A stretch of DNA of 64,000 bases, taken from assembly GCF_022836875.1 (NCBI RefSeq), contig NZ_CP090376.1:310001-374000 (forward strand), read 5' to 3'. Positions 17,582 through 25,850 of the stretch are shown one piece after another. The notes below the pieces were generated by a model. It did no database searches and was not told the origin of the DNA. It was given only the letters and a program-made list of their open reading frames with translations. The DNA is from Flavobacterium enshiense. Lineage in GTDB: Bacteria > Bacteroidota > Bacteroidia > Flavobacteriales > Flavobacteriaceae. The stretch's first letter is position 1. Each line of letters begins with the position of its first letter. Position numbers and translations under genes: made by a program.

Positions 17582-17730
17582 GGAGAGTTAAGAACCTCCA
17601 GTTTTAAAGAGCATACAACAGAGAAAGTTAATTTAATACCCGCTCGGTACCTAGTAGGACCCTGAGATTGTCAGAGGGTCGAAGCACAATGACTTAAACT
17701 TGCCCTCATCTTGTCGAAGAATCGGAGCGC

Positions 17731-17755
17731 GGTGGCTGAGGCTCTCGAAGCCACA
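17731..17755 (+). repeat. REP-like palindrome, direct copy
   Basis: Exact reverse complement of 17557-17581; together they form a 25-base perfect inverted repeat around 149 bases. A third near-identical copy is at 19299-19320. Confidence 0.8.
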
Positions 17756-17798
17756 TTTATTTAAAACCCAAAATAATATTCCCCTCTATGTATGCGAA

Positions 17799-19079
17799 TT
17801 AAACCTCAAACATGACTTTTACCAAGGCAATCATTACCCCGACCAATCCGCCAACCAAGGCACCATTCAGTCGTATGTACTGCAAATCATTGCCAACTTT
17901 CTCCTCTATTTGCACTACCAATTCCTTATTATCCAATTTTTCCAAACTTGAGCGCACCATGTTTCCTATCTCGCCATGAAATTCTTCAAGCATTTGGGAG
18001 ATGGTATCCTTTATCCAGTGGTTAATTCTCTCCCGCGCTTGAGTGTCATTTTCCAAATTATCCAGAATTTGGTTCAGTTTCCCAATCACAAACTGCATCA
18101 GCGGGGTTTCATTGTTATCGAGCTGTTCGGCGAGTGTATTTTTAAATCCCCCCAACATCCGTTGGATAATCTTGCCAAGATCGGCATGCCCTGTAAAACG
18201 ATTGGTGAAATCATCAACCAGTTTACGGGTTTCCTCATCCCCGGTAGTCAGCCTATGGGCAAAATCAAGCATCCAACTGTCAAATTTAGAGCGCACCGGA
18301 TGATTCGGATTATACCTGGCTTCGGTCAAAAATTCATTCGCTTTCACCAGCAGTTCGTCGGCAATAGCTTCAAAATCGAGCGCATTAAATGTTCTCCCCA
18401 AAGCTACCGTCAGTCCTTTTAAAATACTCTTATTGCCATACTCTTTGGCAGCATCTCGCAGTTTGTCTATCAGTAGTTCCCTTATCTCGGGTTCGGTGAT
18501 TGACTTTGCGCCCGCCTCAAGCAACTGTTCCCAGATTTGGTTGTGGTCGCCGTTTTTGATCGACTTCTCCAGCCAGACTCCTAACGAGGAAGCCAAATCC
18601 AGTTCCGACAGCTGTTCTGTCAGCATCGACTGCAGTGACTTTGCCAGATTGGGATTTTCCAGTTCATCGGATAGTTTCAAGGCAATTTTCTTGATTAGGC
18701 CAATTGCCTTTTCCTGATTGGAAGGTTTCTTCAGGAACACAATTACTTTTTGAGCCAGATCGATGTCGTGCAGTTTTTCGGCAATGACTTCAGGCGACAG
18801 CCACTTGTTAGTCACCAGGTCTACTATTCCTTCGGTGAGCTTTGCCCTGTTCTTTGCTATGATATCGGTATGCTTTCGGACATAAGGAATGGGGATTTCG
18901 TAGAAAAGAGCACTCACAGCAAACCAATCGGCCATGCCGCCAACTGTACCAGCTTCAAAACCGGCTTTAAGTACGCTCCAGCCCCAATGATCAATTATCC
19001 CCACTTGCATCATTGTTTCCAAAACGGCAAAACCGCCAAAGGCAATCAGTAACGAAATGGTCCCGACCCTGTTTTTCAT
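17799..19079 (-). CDS. DUF445 domain-containing membrane protein
   Basis: The 426-residue protein matches DUF445 along its whole length. An N-terminal membrane segment (TISLLIAFGGFAVLETMM) is followed by the family signature GWSVLKAGFEAGTVGGMADWFAVSALF (split here across residues 32-58) and RKHTDIIAKNRAKLTEGI. A long helical middle part and a C-terminal membrane helix (GALVGGLVGVMIALVKV) follow. It probably spans the envelope with a large helical domain; no activity is established. It stands alone and is bordered on both sides by REP-like repeats, which is unusual in this window. Confidence 0.9.
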   Translation of the reverse strand: MKNRVGTISLLIAFGGFAVLETMMQVGIIDHWGWSVLKAGFEAGTVGGMADWFAVSALFYEIPIPYVRKHTDIIAKNRAKLTEGIVDLVTNKWLSPEVIAEKLHDIDLAQKVIVFLKKPSNQEKAIGLIKKIALKLSDELENPNLAKSLQSMLTEQLSELDLASSLGVWLEKSIKNGDHNQIWEQLLEAGAKSITEPEIRELLIDKLRDAAKEYGNKSILKGLTVALGRTFNALDFEAIADELLVKANEFLTEARYNPNHPVRSKFDSWMLDFAHRLTTGDEETRKLVDDFTNRFTGHADLGKIIQRMLGGFKNTLAEQLDNNETPLMQFVIGKLNQILDNLENDTQARERINHWIKDTISQMLEEFHGEIGNMVRSSLEKLDNKELVVQIEEKVGNDLQYIRLNGALVGGLVGVMIALVKVMFEV

Positions 19080-19298
19080 AACCGCAGCTATTGTTTACGA
19101 TTTAAGAAACGCTGAATTCTGTGGACACTTTTTAATTTGTGAGCTACAGATTTAATTTCATATTAAAGTTATTGAATAAATTGATACGTCTACGATAAAT
19201 TGACCATACTCTTTACCTATCTTGTTATTATTCGCTAGCGAGTGAAGATGGCGAAAGCACGGTGACTGACTATTACCCTGAGCGAAGGGCCGAAGCAC

Positions 19299-19320
19299 GG
19301 TGGCCGAGGCTCTCGAAGCC
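19299..19320 (+). repeat. REP-like palindrome, third copy
   Basis: It differs from the 17731 copy by one base over 22 and directly abuts the duplicated block starting at 19321. Confidence 0.7.
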
Positions 19321-19647
19321 AAAACCCAACAAAAAAAGCCTTTCCGTTTAGGAAAGGCCTTCTTATATCAATTTGAAAACATTACTATTTTTTAATCAAC
19401 TTAAACTGTTTGGTTTTCTGCCCGCTCTGTAAACGAACGAAGTAGATACCGTTTGCAGCGCCGTCCAAAGAAAGCCTTGCTTCCTGCTGTCCTTCGCACT
19501 GCATTGTTTTGATAGTTTTCCCCATTATGTCGGTAACAACAATCTCTGCCGATTCCAACTCACCAGCCCAACTGATGGTAAAATTACCTGTTGTTGGGTT
19601 TGGATACAATGTTACTAAAGCCATTTCCTCGTCATTAACACCTAATA
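19321..19647 (-). repeat. 327-bp duplicated block, copy A (3' end of gene plus terminator)
   Basis: It matches 21416-21742 without gaps, with about a dozen mismatches counted by eye. It covers the terminator, the 3' untranslated part and the last roughly 88 codons (the T9SS sorting domain) of the propeller gene. Confidence 0.9.
19331..19358 (-). terminator. Intrinsic terminator after the 7-unit propeller gene
   Basis: Eight-base-pair GCCTTTCC/GGAAAGGC stem (19338-19345 with 19351-19358) followed on the - strand by seven T. The same hairpin is at 21433-21453, and a close relative lies after the oxidase operon at 53781-53802. Confidence 0.9.
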
Positions 19648-21313
19648 CTACCGTTTGACAAGCCGAAGTACTTTGACAACATCTCGTTGTTAGCACTACG
19701 GCATAGTTGCCGTTTACTGCAGGTGTAAAAGATTGGTTCGTAGCTCCCTGCACTGAATTGTTTCCGTTATTACAGTCGATCCATTGGTAAGCGTCTGCTG
19801 TGCTATTAACTGTTAATGTATTACCTGTTTGCATTACTGTAGGTGCGGTAACGGCAGTACACGCATCATTAGTATACTTAGCCAGAAAGAAGTCATAATC
19901 ATTCATTGAAGTTAGAGTACCGCATGAAATTGAAGGGTCAAAATCGGCAGTTGCATCAAAATACCCTGTTACATACAAATCCCCATTATTATTTAAAGCA
20001 GAAAACCATGGTACTTCATTACCTATTCCCCCCACAGCTTTTGCCCAAAGGTAGTTCCCGTTGCTGTCGTATTTTGCCATAAAAACATCGCCGGCACCTG
20101 CCGAACTCAAATTGGCTATTCCGGCCGAAGGGTCAAAATCGGCAGTCCCAAAAAAATTCCCAATCAAATACAACTCTCCACTACTGTTTAGTCTTATCGT
20201 CCTCCCAGCTTCTCCATTTGTCCCCCCCATAGCTTTTGCTGAAAGGTAGTTCCCGTTACTGTCGTATTTCGCAATAAAAATATCGCCGGCACCTGCCGAA
20301 CTCAAATTGGCTATTCCGGCCGAAGGGTCAAAATCGACCGTACTTCTAAAAGCACCTGTAACATAAATATCACCGTTGTTATTTAAGGCTATTGAATAAC
20401 CAATATCACCACTTGGCCCTCCTATACCTTTCGCCCAAAGATAATTACCATTGCTGTCGTATTTAGCTATAAAAAAATCATTAGTTCCTACCAAATTTAC
20501 CACACCTACCGAAGGATCGAAATCAAATGTATCATTAAACCTACCAGTAACATATAGTTCTCCAATGCTATTTAACACAAGAGAAGTGGGTTCACTGGTA
20601 CCATTCCCCGCGATATGTTTTGCCCAAAGATAATTTCCATTGGCATCATATTTCGCAATGAAGGTATCGTCATCGCCCCCATTCAAATTGACGGTATTGC
20701 CCGAAGGGTCAAAATCGGTAAGACCATTAAAACGTCCTGCAACACACAACTCCCCGCTGTTGCTTATCGCAAAAGCCAAAGGATATTCATAATTTGAATC
20801 TGCACCACCCATGCTTTTCGCCCAAAGGTAATTGCCATTGTTATCGTACTTTGCTATGTAAAGATCAGAATCATATACACAAGTTAAATTTGCTGTGGCT
20901 GATGAGGGATCAAAATCGGCTGTACCTTCAAAATGCCCAGTAATATGAAGCCCACCACTACTATTTACAAGAAGCGATGACACCCAATCTTCACCTGCTC
21001 CCCCTATGGCTTTCGCCCAAAGATAGTTTCCGTTGCCGTCATATTTAGCAATAAAGATATCGTCCGTACCCGTCGAGGTTAAAGTAGCTATGGCAGCAGA
21101 TGGATCAAAATCGGCTGTACCGAAAAACTCTCCCGCAACATAAACATTCCCAAAAGTATCAGTGGCCACACTTCTTCCTATTGATGGTGCTTCAGGAGCA
21201 GAATTGTTTACCGCATTAAAAACCCACTGCAGTTGCGGAGCACCCTGTGCAAATGAAGGAAAAGCATTTCCTAAGCCCAAAACACATATTATCAACAAGT
21301 AAAATTTCTTCAT
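19385..21313 (-). CDS. Secreted seven-unit beta-propeller protein with T9SS type A sorting domain
   Basis: The 642-residue protein has a signal peptide (ending PSFAQ) and the start GAPQLQWVFNA. Seven SBBP-type units of about 63 residues follow (about 45-480), each with a G-x-Y/L-VTG-F strand, ADFDPS, a variable strand, FIAKYDSNGNYLWAK and GG. Seven such units fit one seven-bladed propeller. A linker domain (VTAPTVMQTGNTLTVNSTADAYQWIDC) precedes the type A sorting domain (LYPNPTTGNFTISW ... LKLIKK-type ending), which targets it through the T9SS to the surface or medium. Function is unknown. Its C-terminal domain is nearly identical to that of the next gene. Confidence 0.88.
   Translation of the reverse strand: MKKFYLLIICVLGLGNAFPSFAQGAPQLQWVFNAVNNSAPEAPSIGRSVATDTFGNVYVAGEFFGTADFDPSAAIATLTSTGTDDIFIAKYDGNGNYLWAKAIGGAGEDWVSSLLVNSSGGLHITGHFEGTADFDPSSATANLTCVYDSDLYIAKYDNNGNYLWAKSMGGADSNYEYPLAFAISNSGELCVAGRFNGLTDFDPSGNTVNLNGGDDDTFIAKYDANGNYLWAKHIAGNGTSEPTSLVLNSIGELYVTGRFNDTFDFDPSVGVVNLVGTNDFFIAKYDSNGNYLWAKGIGGPSGDIGYSIALNNNGDIYVTGAFRSTVDFDPSAGIANLSSAGAGDIFIAKYDSNGNYLSAKAMGGTNGEAGRTIRLNSSGELYLIGNFFGTADFDPSAGIANLSSAGAGDVFMAKYDSNGNYLWAKAVGGIGNEVPWFSALNNNGDLYVTGYFDATADFDPSISCGTLTSMNDYDFFLAKYTNDACTAVTAPTVMQTGNTLTVNSTADAYQWIDCNNGNNSVQGATNQSFTPAVNGNYAVVLTTRCCQSTSACQTVVLGVNDEEMALVTLYPNPTTGNFTISWAGELESAEIVVTDIMGKTIKTMQCEGQQEARLSLDGAANGIYFVRLQSGQKTKQFKLIKK
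20087..20141 (-). repeat. 55-bp exact repeat between adjacent propeller units (copy 1)
   Basis: Identical to 20282-20336, exactly 195 bases (65 codons) away. It encodes the AGIANLSSAGAGD segment of neighbouring units 5 and 6. Confidence 0.85.
20282..20336 (-). repeat. 55-bp exact repeat between adjacent propeller units (copy 2)
   Basis: Identical to 20087-20141. Surrounding parts of the two units differ, pointing to recent local conversion rather than whole-unit duplication. Confidence 0.85.
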
Positions 21314-21415
21314 TTAATAACTGATTAAGATTCCTTACAAAAGAAAACAATATTTAAAGTTCAGGCAATCACAAAACTTAGCCTTTTTGTTTCATTGTTT
21401 AGAATTAGGAATTCA

Positions 21416-21742
21416 AAAACCCAACAAAAAAAGCCTTTCCGTTTAGGAAAGGCCTTCTTATATCAATTTGAAAACATTACTATTTTTTAATCAACTTAAA
21501 CTGTTTGGTTTTCTGCCCGCTCTGTAAACGAACGAAGTAGATACCGTTTGCAGCGCCGTCCAAAGAAAGTCTTGCTTCCTGCTGTCCTTGGCACTGCATT
21601 GTTTTGATAGTTTTCCCCATTATGTCGGTAACAACAATCTCTGCCGATTCCAACTCACCAGCCCAGCTGATGGTAAAGTTACCCGTTGTTGGGTTTGGAT
21701 ATAACATTACAGATGCCATTTCCTCGTCATTAACACCTAATA
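21416..21742 (-). repeat. 327-bp duplicated block, copy B
   Basis: Counterpart of 19321-19647 at a constant offset of 2095 bases. It covers the terminator and the sorting-domain codons of the 14-unit gene. Confidence 0.9.
21426..21453 (-). terminator. Intrinsic terminator after the 14-unit propeller gene
   Basis: Same hairpin and T-run as at 19331-19358, part of the duplicated block. Confidence 0.9.
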
Positions 21743-24700
21743 ATCTACTGCAATGCGAAGTAACTTGCGTACTTCCAACTGTTAATACTACGGCATAATT
21801 TCCGCTCACCGCAGGAGTAAAAGACTGACCTGTTGCACCCGGTATTGGTGCATTCCCATTATCACAATCGATCCATTGGTAAGTATCGGCAGTTGAATTC
21901 ACTGTTAAAGTAGCACCTACTTGCGTTACTGTAGGTGAGACTGCGAAAATACACGTACCATTACCATACTTAGCCAAAAACATGTCTTCACTCATAGCAG
22001 TCAGGCTGTCATTGCAGGTATTTACAGATTCAAAATCGACTGTATTTTGAAAAGACCCGGTTGCATACAACTCTCCATTACTGTTTAGCGTAATGGAATT
22101 GACATTGTCATCAGCCGCACTTCCCATGGCTTTCGCCCAAAGGTAGTTTCCGTTGCTGTCGTATTTTGCGACATACATATCATTACCTCCCGCCGAAGTC
22201 AGATTGGCCACTGCAGCCGAAGGATCAAAATCGCCAGTTCCCTGAAAAACACCACCAATATACATATCATCATTGCTGCTTAAAGCAATGGAACTTGGAT
22301 TAAGCCCCCACACATTATCTATAACTCCCGTAGCTTTCGCCCAAATGTAATTACCGTTACTGCCATATTTCGCTATAAACAAATTCGAGGTCTCTCCTGT
22401 CGCTGTCAAATTAACTGTGGCTGCTGAAGGGTCAAAATCGACAGTACTTCCAAAAGCGCCTATGACAAACAAATCCCCACTGCTGCTTACAGCAATGGTT
22501 TTAACTATATCATGTTTTCCTTCTCCCCCCATAGTCTTCGCCCAAAGGTAACTACCATAACTGTCGTATTTCGCAATAAACATATCCCAACTATTATCTA
22601 CCGAAGTTAAATTAGCCGTTGCGGTCGAAGGGTCAAAATCGACGGTACCGCTAAAACCTCCCCCGATATACACTTCCCCGCTACTATTCACAACCAGTTT
22701 TGACTCAAATCCCATAGAACCAGATTGGTCGCCACCCAAAACCTTCGCCCAAAGATAATTACCATTAGTATCGTATTTCGCAATATATAAATCAGCACTC
22801 TGTGATCCATCCGTATTATTAATCGCGGATATAATAGCCGTGGCTCCCGATGGATCAAAATCGGCCGATTGAGAATCCAGCTCGCCAATAATATGGATCT
22901 GCCCGCTGTTGTTTAACACCATATTAAAAGAATATTCATAACCTGTGCCTCCCATGGACTTCGCCCAAAGGTAGTTCCCATTACTGTCATATTTTGCAAT
23001 AAAAACATCAGAATCCCCTTGCGACGTCAAATTGGCTGTAGCGGCCGAAGGATCAAAATCGGTTGTATCATAAAAAAAACCTCCAATTATAACCTCTCCA
23101 ACAGTGTTTACGGCTATAGACATTGGTGTCTCATATTTACTTGCTCCTCCAATAGCTTTTGCCCAAAGATAGTTCCCATTACTGTCATACTTCGCAAGAA
23201 ACATATCACCACCTCCTGCCGCGGTCAGAGTGACCGTGGCTGCCGAACGATCGAAATCCGCAGTCCCGGAAAAAGTACCCACAACATACACATTCCCAAA
23301 AGAATCTGTAGCCACACTTTTTCCGCTTTCGCGAGGAGACTGATTTGGATATCCTCCTATAGCCTGTGCATCTCTGTAATCTATAAATCCACCCGCAGAA
23401 TTAAAATAGTGTCCAATAAAACAGTTTGAAGCTCCTGTCCCCGCTGTCAAATTACTATTCGGAGGGTTGAAAGCAACAGTTTCCTGAAAAGATCCGGTGA
23501 CATATACATTGTGGTCATTCCCGTTATTTTTTAATACTATGCAACCAGCACTATCTCTTTTTGACCCTCCTCGTTTTCTTGCAAAAACAAGTTCACCTCC
23601 ACGGGAATCCATAGTGAGATATTTCGCAATAAAGAGATCCGAATCTCCATTCGAGACGAGATTCGTTGTTAATGATGAAGGATTAAAATCTGCTGTACCA
23701 CTAAAATCCCCTGCGACCCACAAGTCTCCATATTGATCCAGAGCAATAGAATGGCCTTCATCAATACCAGTCCCTCCCATCGCTTTCGCCCAAAGATAAT
23801 CGCCGTTCGAGCTGTATCCCGCAATAAATACATCCTGAGAATCAGATTTCGAATATAGATAGGCAGTGTTCGTTGAAGGGTCAAAATCGGCCCAACCAGA
23901 AAAATATCCCGTGACATATACGTTACCGTCGCTTTTTACCACAATAGAAGTCCCCACCTGACTAGATATGCCACTAGTGATGGATTTAGCCCAGATATAA
24001 TTCCCATTACTGTCGTACTTTGCTATGAAGATATCGGTTTCTCCAGTTGGACTCAAATTGGTCACAGCAACTGAGGGATCAAAATCGCCACCTCCAGTGT
24101 ACCCAGTAATATGGATCTGTCCGCTACCGTCTAAAGCGATCGCCATCGCCTCATCCCTACTTGTTCCCCCCATGGCTTTCGCCCAAAGGCAATTCCCATT
24201 AGTGTCGTATTTCGCTATGAAAATATCATTGTTCCCAGCGGAAGTAATATTGTTCGTTGCCGCTGAAGGGTCAAAGTCGGAAGTTCCCTCAAAAGACCCT
24301 GCAACATATACCTCTCCTCCACTGTTTATAACAAGAGAATAAGCCAGATCCTGACTTGCTCCTCCCATGGCTTTCGCCCAAAGGTAGTTTCCGTTGGTGT
24401 CATATTTCGCCACGAAGGCATCTGAACCACCTGCCGAGGTTAAATTAGCGGTCGCCCCAGAAGGGTCAAAATCTGCAGTTTGCCAAAAAAATCCCGTAAC
24501 ATATACCTCGCCACTGTTATTTAAAGCAATCGAGCGACCTATATCCCCATATGCCCCCCCTATAGCCTTCGCCCATAGATAATTACCGCTACTATCATAT
24601 TTCGCAATGAAAATATCTCCAGTTCCTATCGCAGTCAGGTTGGCTATGCCTGACGAAGGGTCAAAATCAGCAATATCTGTAAAATAACCTGTCACATAGC

Positions 24701-24875
24701 GATTCCCTGAGGCATCCACTGCTATACTTGCTCCCACGGAACTTCCTCCCCACGGAGTGTTGGCATCGTTAGCCGCATTTAAAACCCATTGAAGCTGTGG
24801 CGCACCCTGTGCAAACGAAGTATCGATGTATCCTAAACTCAAAATGCATACTAATAACAAATAATATTTCCTCAT
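21480..24875 (-). CDS. Secreted fourteen-unit (double) beta-propeller protein with T9SS type A sorting domain
   Basis: The ATG at 24875 gives 1131 residues; a TTG one codon earlier is possible. After the signal peptide (ending DTSFAQ) and the same GAPQLQWV start as its neighbour, I count fourteen SBBP-type units (AKYDSNGNYLWAKAMGG repeats). Units 6 and 7 are the most degenerate. Unit 8 restarts with SVATDSFGNVYVVG, the counterpart of unit 1 of the 642-residue paralogue (SVATDTFGNVYVAG). It therefore looks like two seven-bladed propellers in one chain. The C-terminal linker and type A sorting domain (NDEEMASVMLYPNPTTGNF) match the paralogue closely. It is a likely surface or secreted T9SS cargo of unknown ligand. 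Confidence 0.88.
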   Translation of the reverse strand: MRKYYLLLVCILSLGYIDTSFAQGAPQLQWVLNAANDANTPWGGSSVGASIAVDASGNRYVTGYFTDIADFDPSSGIANLTAIGTGDIFIAKYDSSGNYLWAKAIGGAYGDIGRSIALNNSGEVYVTGFFWQTADFDPSGATANLTSAGGSDAFVAKYDTNGNYLWAKAMGGASQDLAYSLVINSGGEVYVAGSFEGTSDFDPSAATNNITSAGNNDIFIAKYDTNGNCLWAKAMGGTSRDEAMAIALDGSGQIHITGYTGGGDFDPSVAVTNLSPTGETDIFIAKYDSNGNYIWAKSITSGISSQVGTSIVVKSDGNVYVTGYFSGWADFDPSTNTAYLYSKSDSQDVFIAGYSSNGDYLWAKAMGGTGIDEGHSIALDQYGDLWVAGDFSGTADFNPSSLTTNLVSNGDSDLFIAKYLTMDSRGGELVFARKRGGSKRDSAGCIVLKNNGNDHNVYVTGSFQETVAFNPPNSNLTAGTGASNCFIGHYFNSAGGFIDYRDAQAIGGYPNQSPRESGKSVATDSFGNVYVVGTFSGTADFDRSAATVTLTAAGGGDMFLAKYDSNGNYLWAKAIGGASKYETPMSIAVNTVGEVIIGGFFYDTTDFDPSAATANLTSQGDSDVFIAKYDSNGNYLWAKSMGGTGYEYSFNMVLNNSGQIHIIGELDSQSADFDPSGATAIISAINNTDGSQSADLYIAKYDTNGNYLWAKVLGGDQSGSMGFESKLVVNSSGEVYIGGGFSGTVDFDPSTATANLTSVDNSWDMFIAKYDSYGSYLWAKTMGGEGKHDIVKTIAVSSSGDLFVIGAFGSTVDFDPSAATVNLTATGETSNLFIAKYGSNGNYIWAKATGVIDNVWGLNPSSIALSSNDDMYIGGVFQGTGDFDPSAAVANLTSAGGNDMYVAKYDSNGNYLWAKAMGSAADDNVNSITLNSNGELYATGSFQNTVDFESVNTCNDSLTAMSEDMFLAKYGNGTCIFAVSPTVTQVGATLTVNSTADTYQWIDCDNGNAPIPGATGQSFTPAVSGNYAVVLTVGSTQVTSHCSRLLGVNDEEMASVMLYPNPTTGNFTISWAGELESAEIVVTDIMGKTIKTMQCQGQQEARLSLDGAANGIYFVRLQSGQKTKQFKLIKK

Positions 24876-24972
24876 CAAATAACTGTTTAATAATTCTTGG
24901 TAAAGAAAACCAATTTATAACGACCAAACAATCACTAAAACAGGTGATTTTGTTTACGAATTTTAAGTTAAA

Positions 24973-25014
24973 AATTACGAATGAAGAATTACGAATGAAG
25001 AATTACGAATTACG
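24973..25014. repeat. 14-bp tandem repeat AATTACGAATGAAG
   Basis: Two exact units (24973-24986, 24987-25000) and a third that diverges after AATTACGAAT. It is low-complexity filler of a kind common between flavobacterial genes. Confidence 0.75.
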
Positions 25015-25115
25015 AGGTGGGAGTTATGAATTATGAGCATTAGAGGGCTTATCGAATACGTGTCAAAATTATTTTTTTTTTAAAATGAGCACATTTTTTT
25101 TGCATCAAATAAAAT

Positions 25116-25143
25116 CCGTTTCAGAAAAACGGTATAAAATTTG
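25116..25143 (+). promoter_or_regulatory. Possible operator dyad and -7 region of the XRE gene
   Basis: CCGTTT (25116-25121) and AAACGG (25127-25132) form a perfect six-base inverted repeat with a five-base spacer. Directly after it comes TAAAATTTG (25135-25143), a -7-like box with one extra spacer base. Position and symmetry suit autoregulation by the HTH protein encoded 35 bases downstream. Confidence 0.4.
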
Positions 25144-25177
25144 TGCCCATTTCTTAAAAATAAAAAATTAAGCACAA

Positions 25178-25696
25178 ATGGAAGACAGTCAAACTATAAA
25201 AAACACCCTTGGATTAACACAAGAAGAAATGGCTATACTGCTGGGAATAAAGAGAAGTAATTGGTCTATGTTTAAATCCGGCAAAAGGGATTTATCGCTA
25301 AACTCAAAACAACAATTGGGAAGTCTTATGCAAACGGTACAAAAGAAAAAACAACCATCAAAAGAAATACAAAAACTAATTAAAAAAGAACAGCTGGACG
25401 CAAAAACCAAACTTCAGCACGAATACGGCAATATGAGCCTTAAATTAGACCGCATCGAAAAGAATATTACTATTGTCGAAAACATAAGGACAGAAAGCTT
25501 TGCCGCATTGGAAACCGTAGCAGCTCTCGAATCGCAAAAAAACATTCCGCACATTGAGGCACTAATCAAAAGGGTGCACCAGAGGGTCATCCTCACTTTA
25601 AAGAAACATAGTTTATCCCATTTGAATGAATTGCAACTCAAGAAAGAGAATCTCGAAATGTTAAAATTAAAAATCGAAGAAAAATTAAAATCATAA
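25178..25696 (+). CDS. XRE-type helix-turn-helix protein with coiled-coil C-terminus
   Basis: The 172 residues start with an HTH_3-like fold: NTLGLTQEEMAILLGIKRSNWSMF (split: LTQEEMAILLG, then the recognition helix KRSNWSMFKSG) at about 10-40. The rest is long charged helices (KEIQKLIKKEQLDAKTKLQHEYG, HLNELQLKKENLEMLKLKI), which suggest a coiled-coil dimer. No effector domain is recognised. The gene is monocistronic, about 150 bases from the next hypothetical gene in the same direction. A dyad next to its promoter is a candidate self-operator. Target genes are unknown. Confidence 0.75.
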   Translation: MEDSQTIKNTLGLTQEEMAILLGIKRSNWSMFKSGKRDLSLNSKQQLGSLMQTVQKKKQPSKEIQKLIKKEQLDAKTKLQHEYGNMSLKLDRIEKNITIVENIRTESFAALETVAALESQKNIPHIEALIKRVHQRVILTLKKHSLSHLNELQLKKENLEMLKLKIEEKLKS

Positions 25697-25806
25697 GAAA
25701 ACATACTGCCGTTCAATTGCATATTTAAAACATTAAAACAAAATATTTTCTTACAAAATGTTAAAATTAACTTTTTTAAGAATTGCGCATTTTTTTGGCA
25801 CTGGTT

Positions 25807-25836
25807 TTGAAAGATGTAGGAATACTATTAACTTTT
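25807..25836 (+). promoter_or_regulatory. Probable promoter of the 135-residue hypothetical gene
   Basis: TTG at 25807-25809 and TAACTTTT at 25829-25836 (seven of eight) are separated by 19 bases; the ATG is at 25851. Confidence 0.5.
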
Positions 25837-25850
25837 AAACTTCTTAAATT

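Larger units (their letters stand above)
17321..17798. other. Repeat-rich intergenic region, no gene
   Basis: This 478-base gap contains, in order: a CAGTCGCAGT/CAGAAGGCAG low-complexity tract (17325-17396), the terminator of the DUF4403 gene, and REP-like palindromes at 17496-17518, 17557-17581 and 17731-17755. It also has a diverged CCCTGAG...GAAGCAC element near 17659-17687. An open frame across 17700-17951 only translates these repeats and is not a gene. Confidence 0.7.
19080..19384. other. Intergenic region with REP-like repeats, no gene
   Basis: About 305 bases. The first 150 bases show nothing recognisable. From about 19240 there are CGAAGCACGGTG-type repeat fragments, a CCCTGAGCGAAGGG palindrome (19276-19289) and a REP-like copy at 19299-19320, then the terminator of the next - strand gene. 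Confidence 0.65.
24876..25177. other. Intergenic region upstream of propeller gene and XRE regulator
   Basis: The first 40 bases resemble the upstream sequence of the other propeller gene (21314-21353), so the duplication included the leader. A tandem repeat follows (24973-25014), then a T-rich stretch and the upstream region of the XRE gene with a small dyad. No gene is supported; an open frame at 24797-25036 is repeat translation. Confidence 0.65.

Noticed and set aside
17557..17755. Perfect 25-base inverted repeats as ends of a small insertion element
   Set aside because: Only 149 bases lie between them, no transposase frame or target duplication is visible, and further copies occur singly; a REP-like explanation fits better.
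17700..17951. Open frame of 83 codons after the DUF4403 gene
   Set aside because: The first half is REP-like repeat and the second half lies antisense within the DUF445 gene.
21480..24875. Regularly spaced repeats as a CRISPR array
   Set aside because: The period is about 190-200 bases, the repeats are coding and in frame, and they vary as protein units do.
24797..25036. Open frame of 79 codons rich in Asn, Glu, Leu and Arg
   Set aside because: It overlaps the start of the propeller gene on the other strand and translates the AATTACGAATGAAG tandem repeat; no protein-like pattern outside the repeat.
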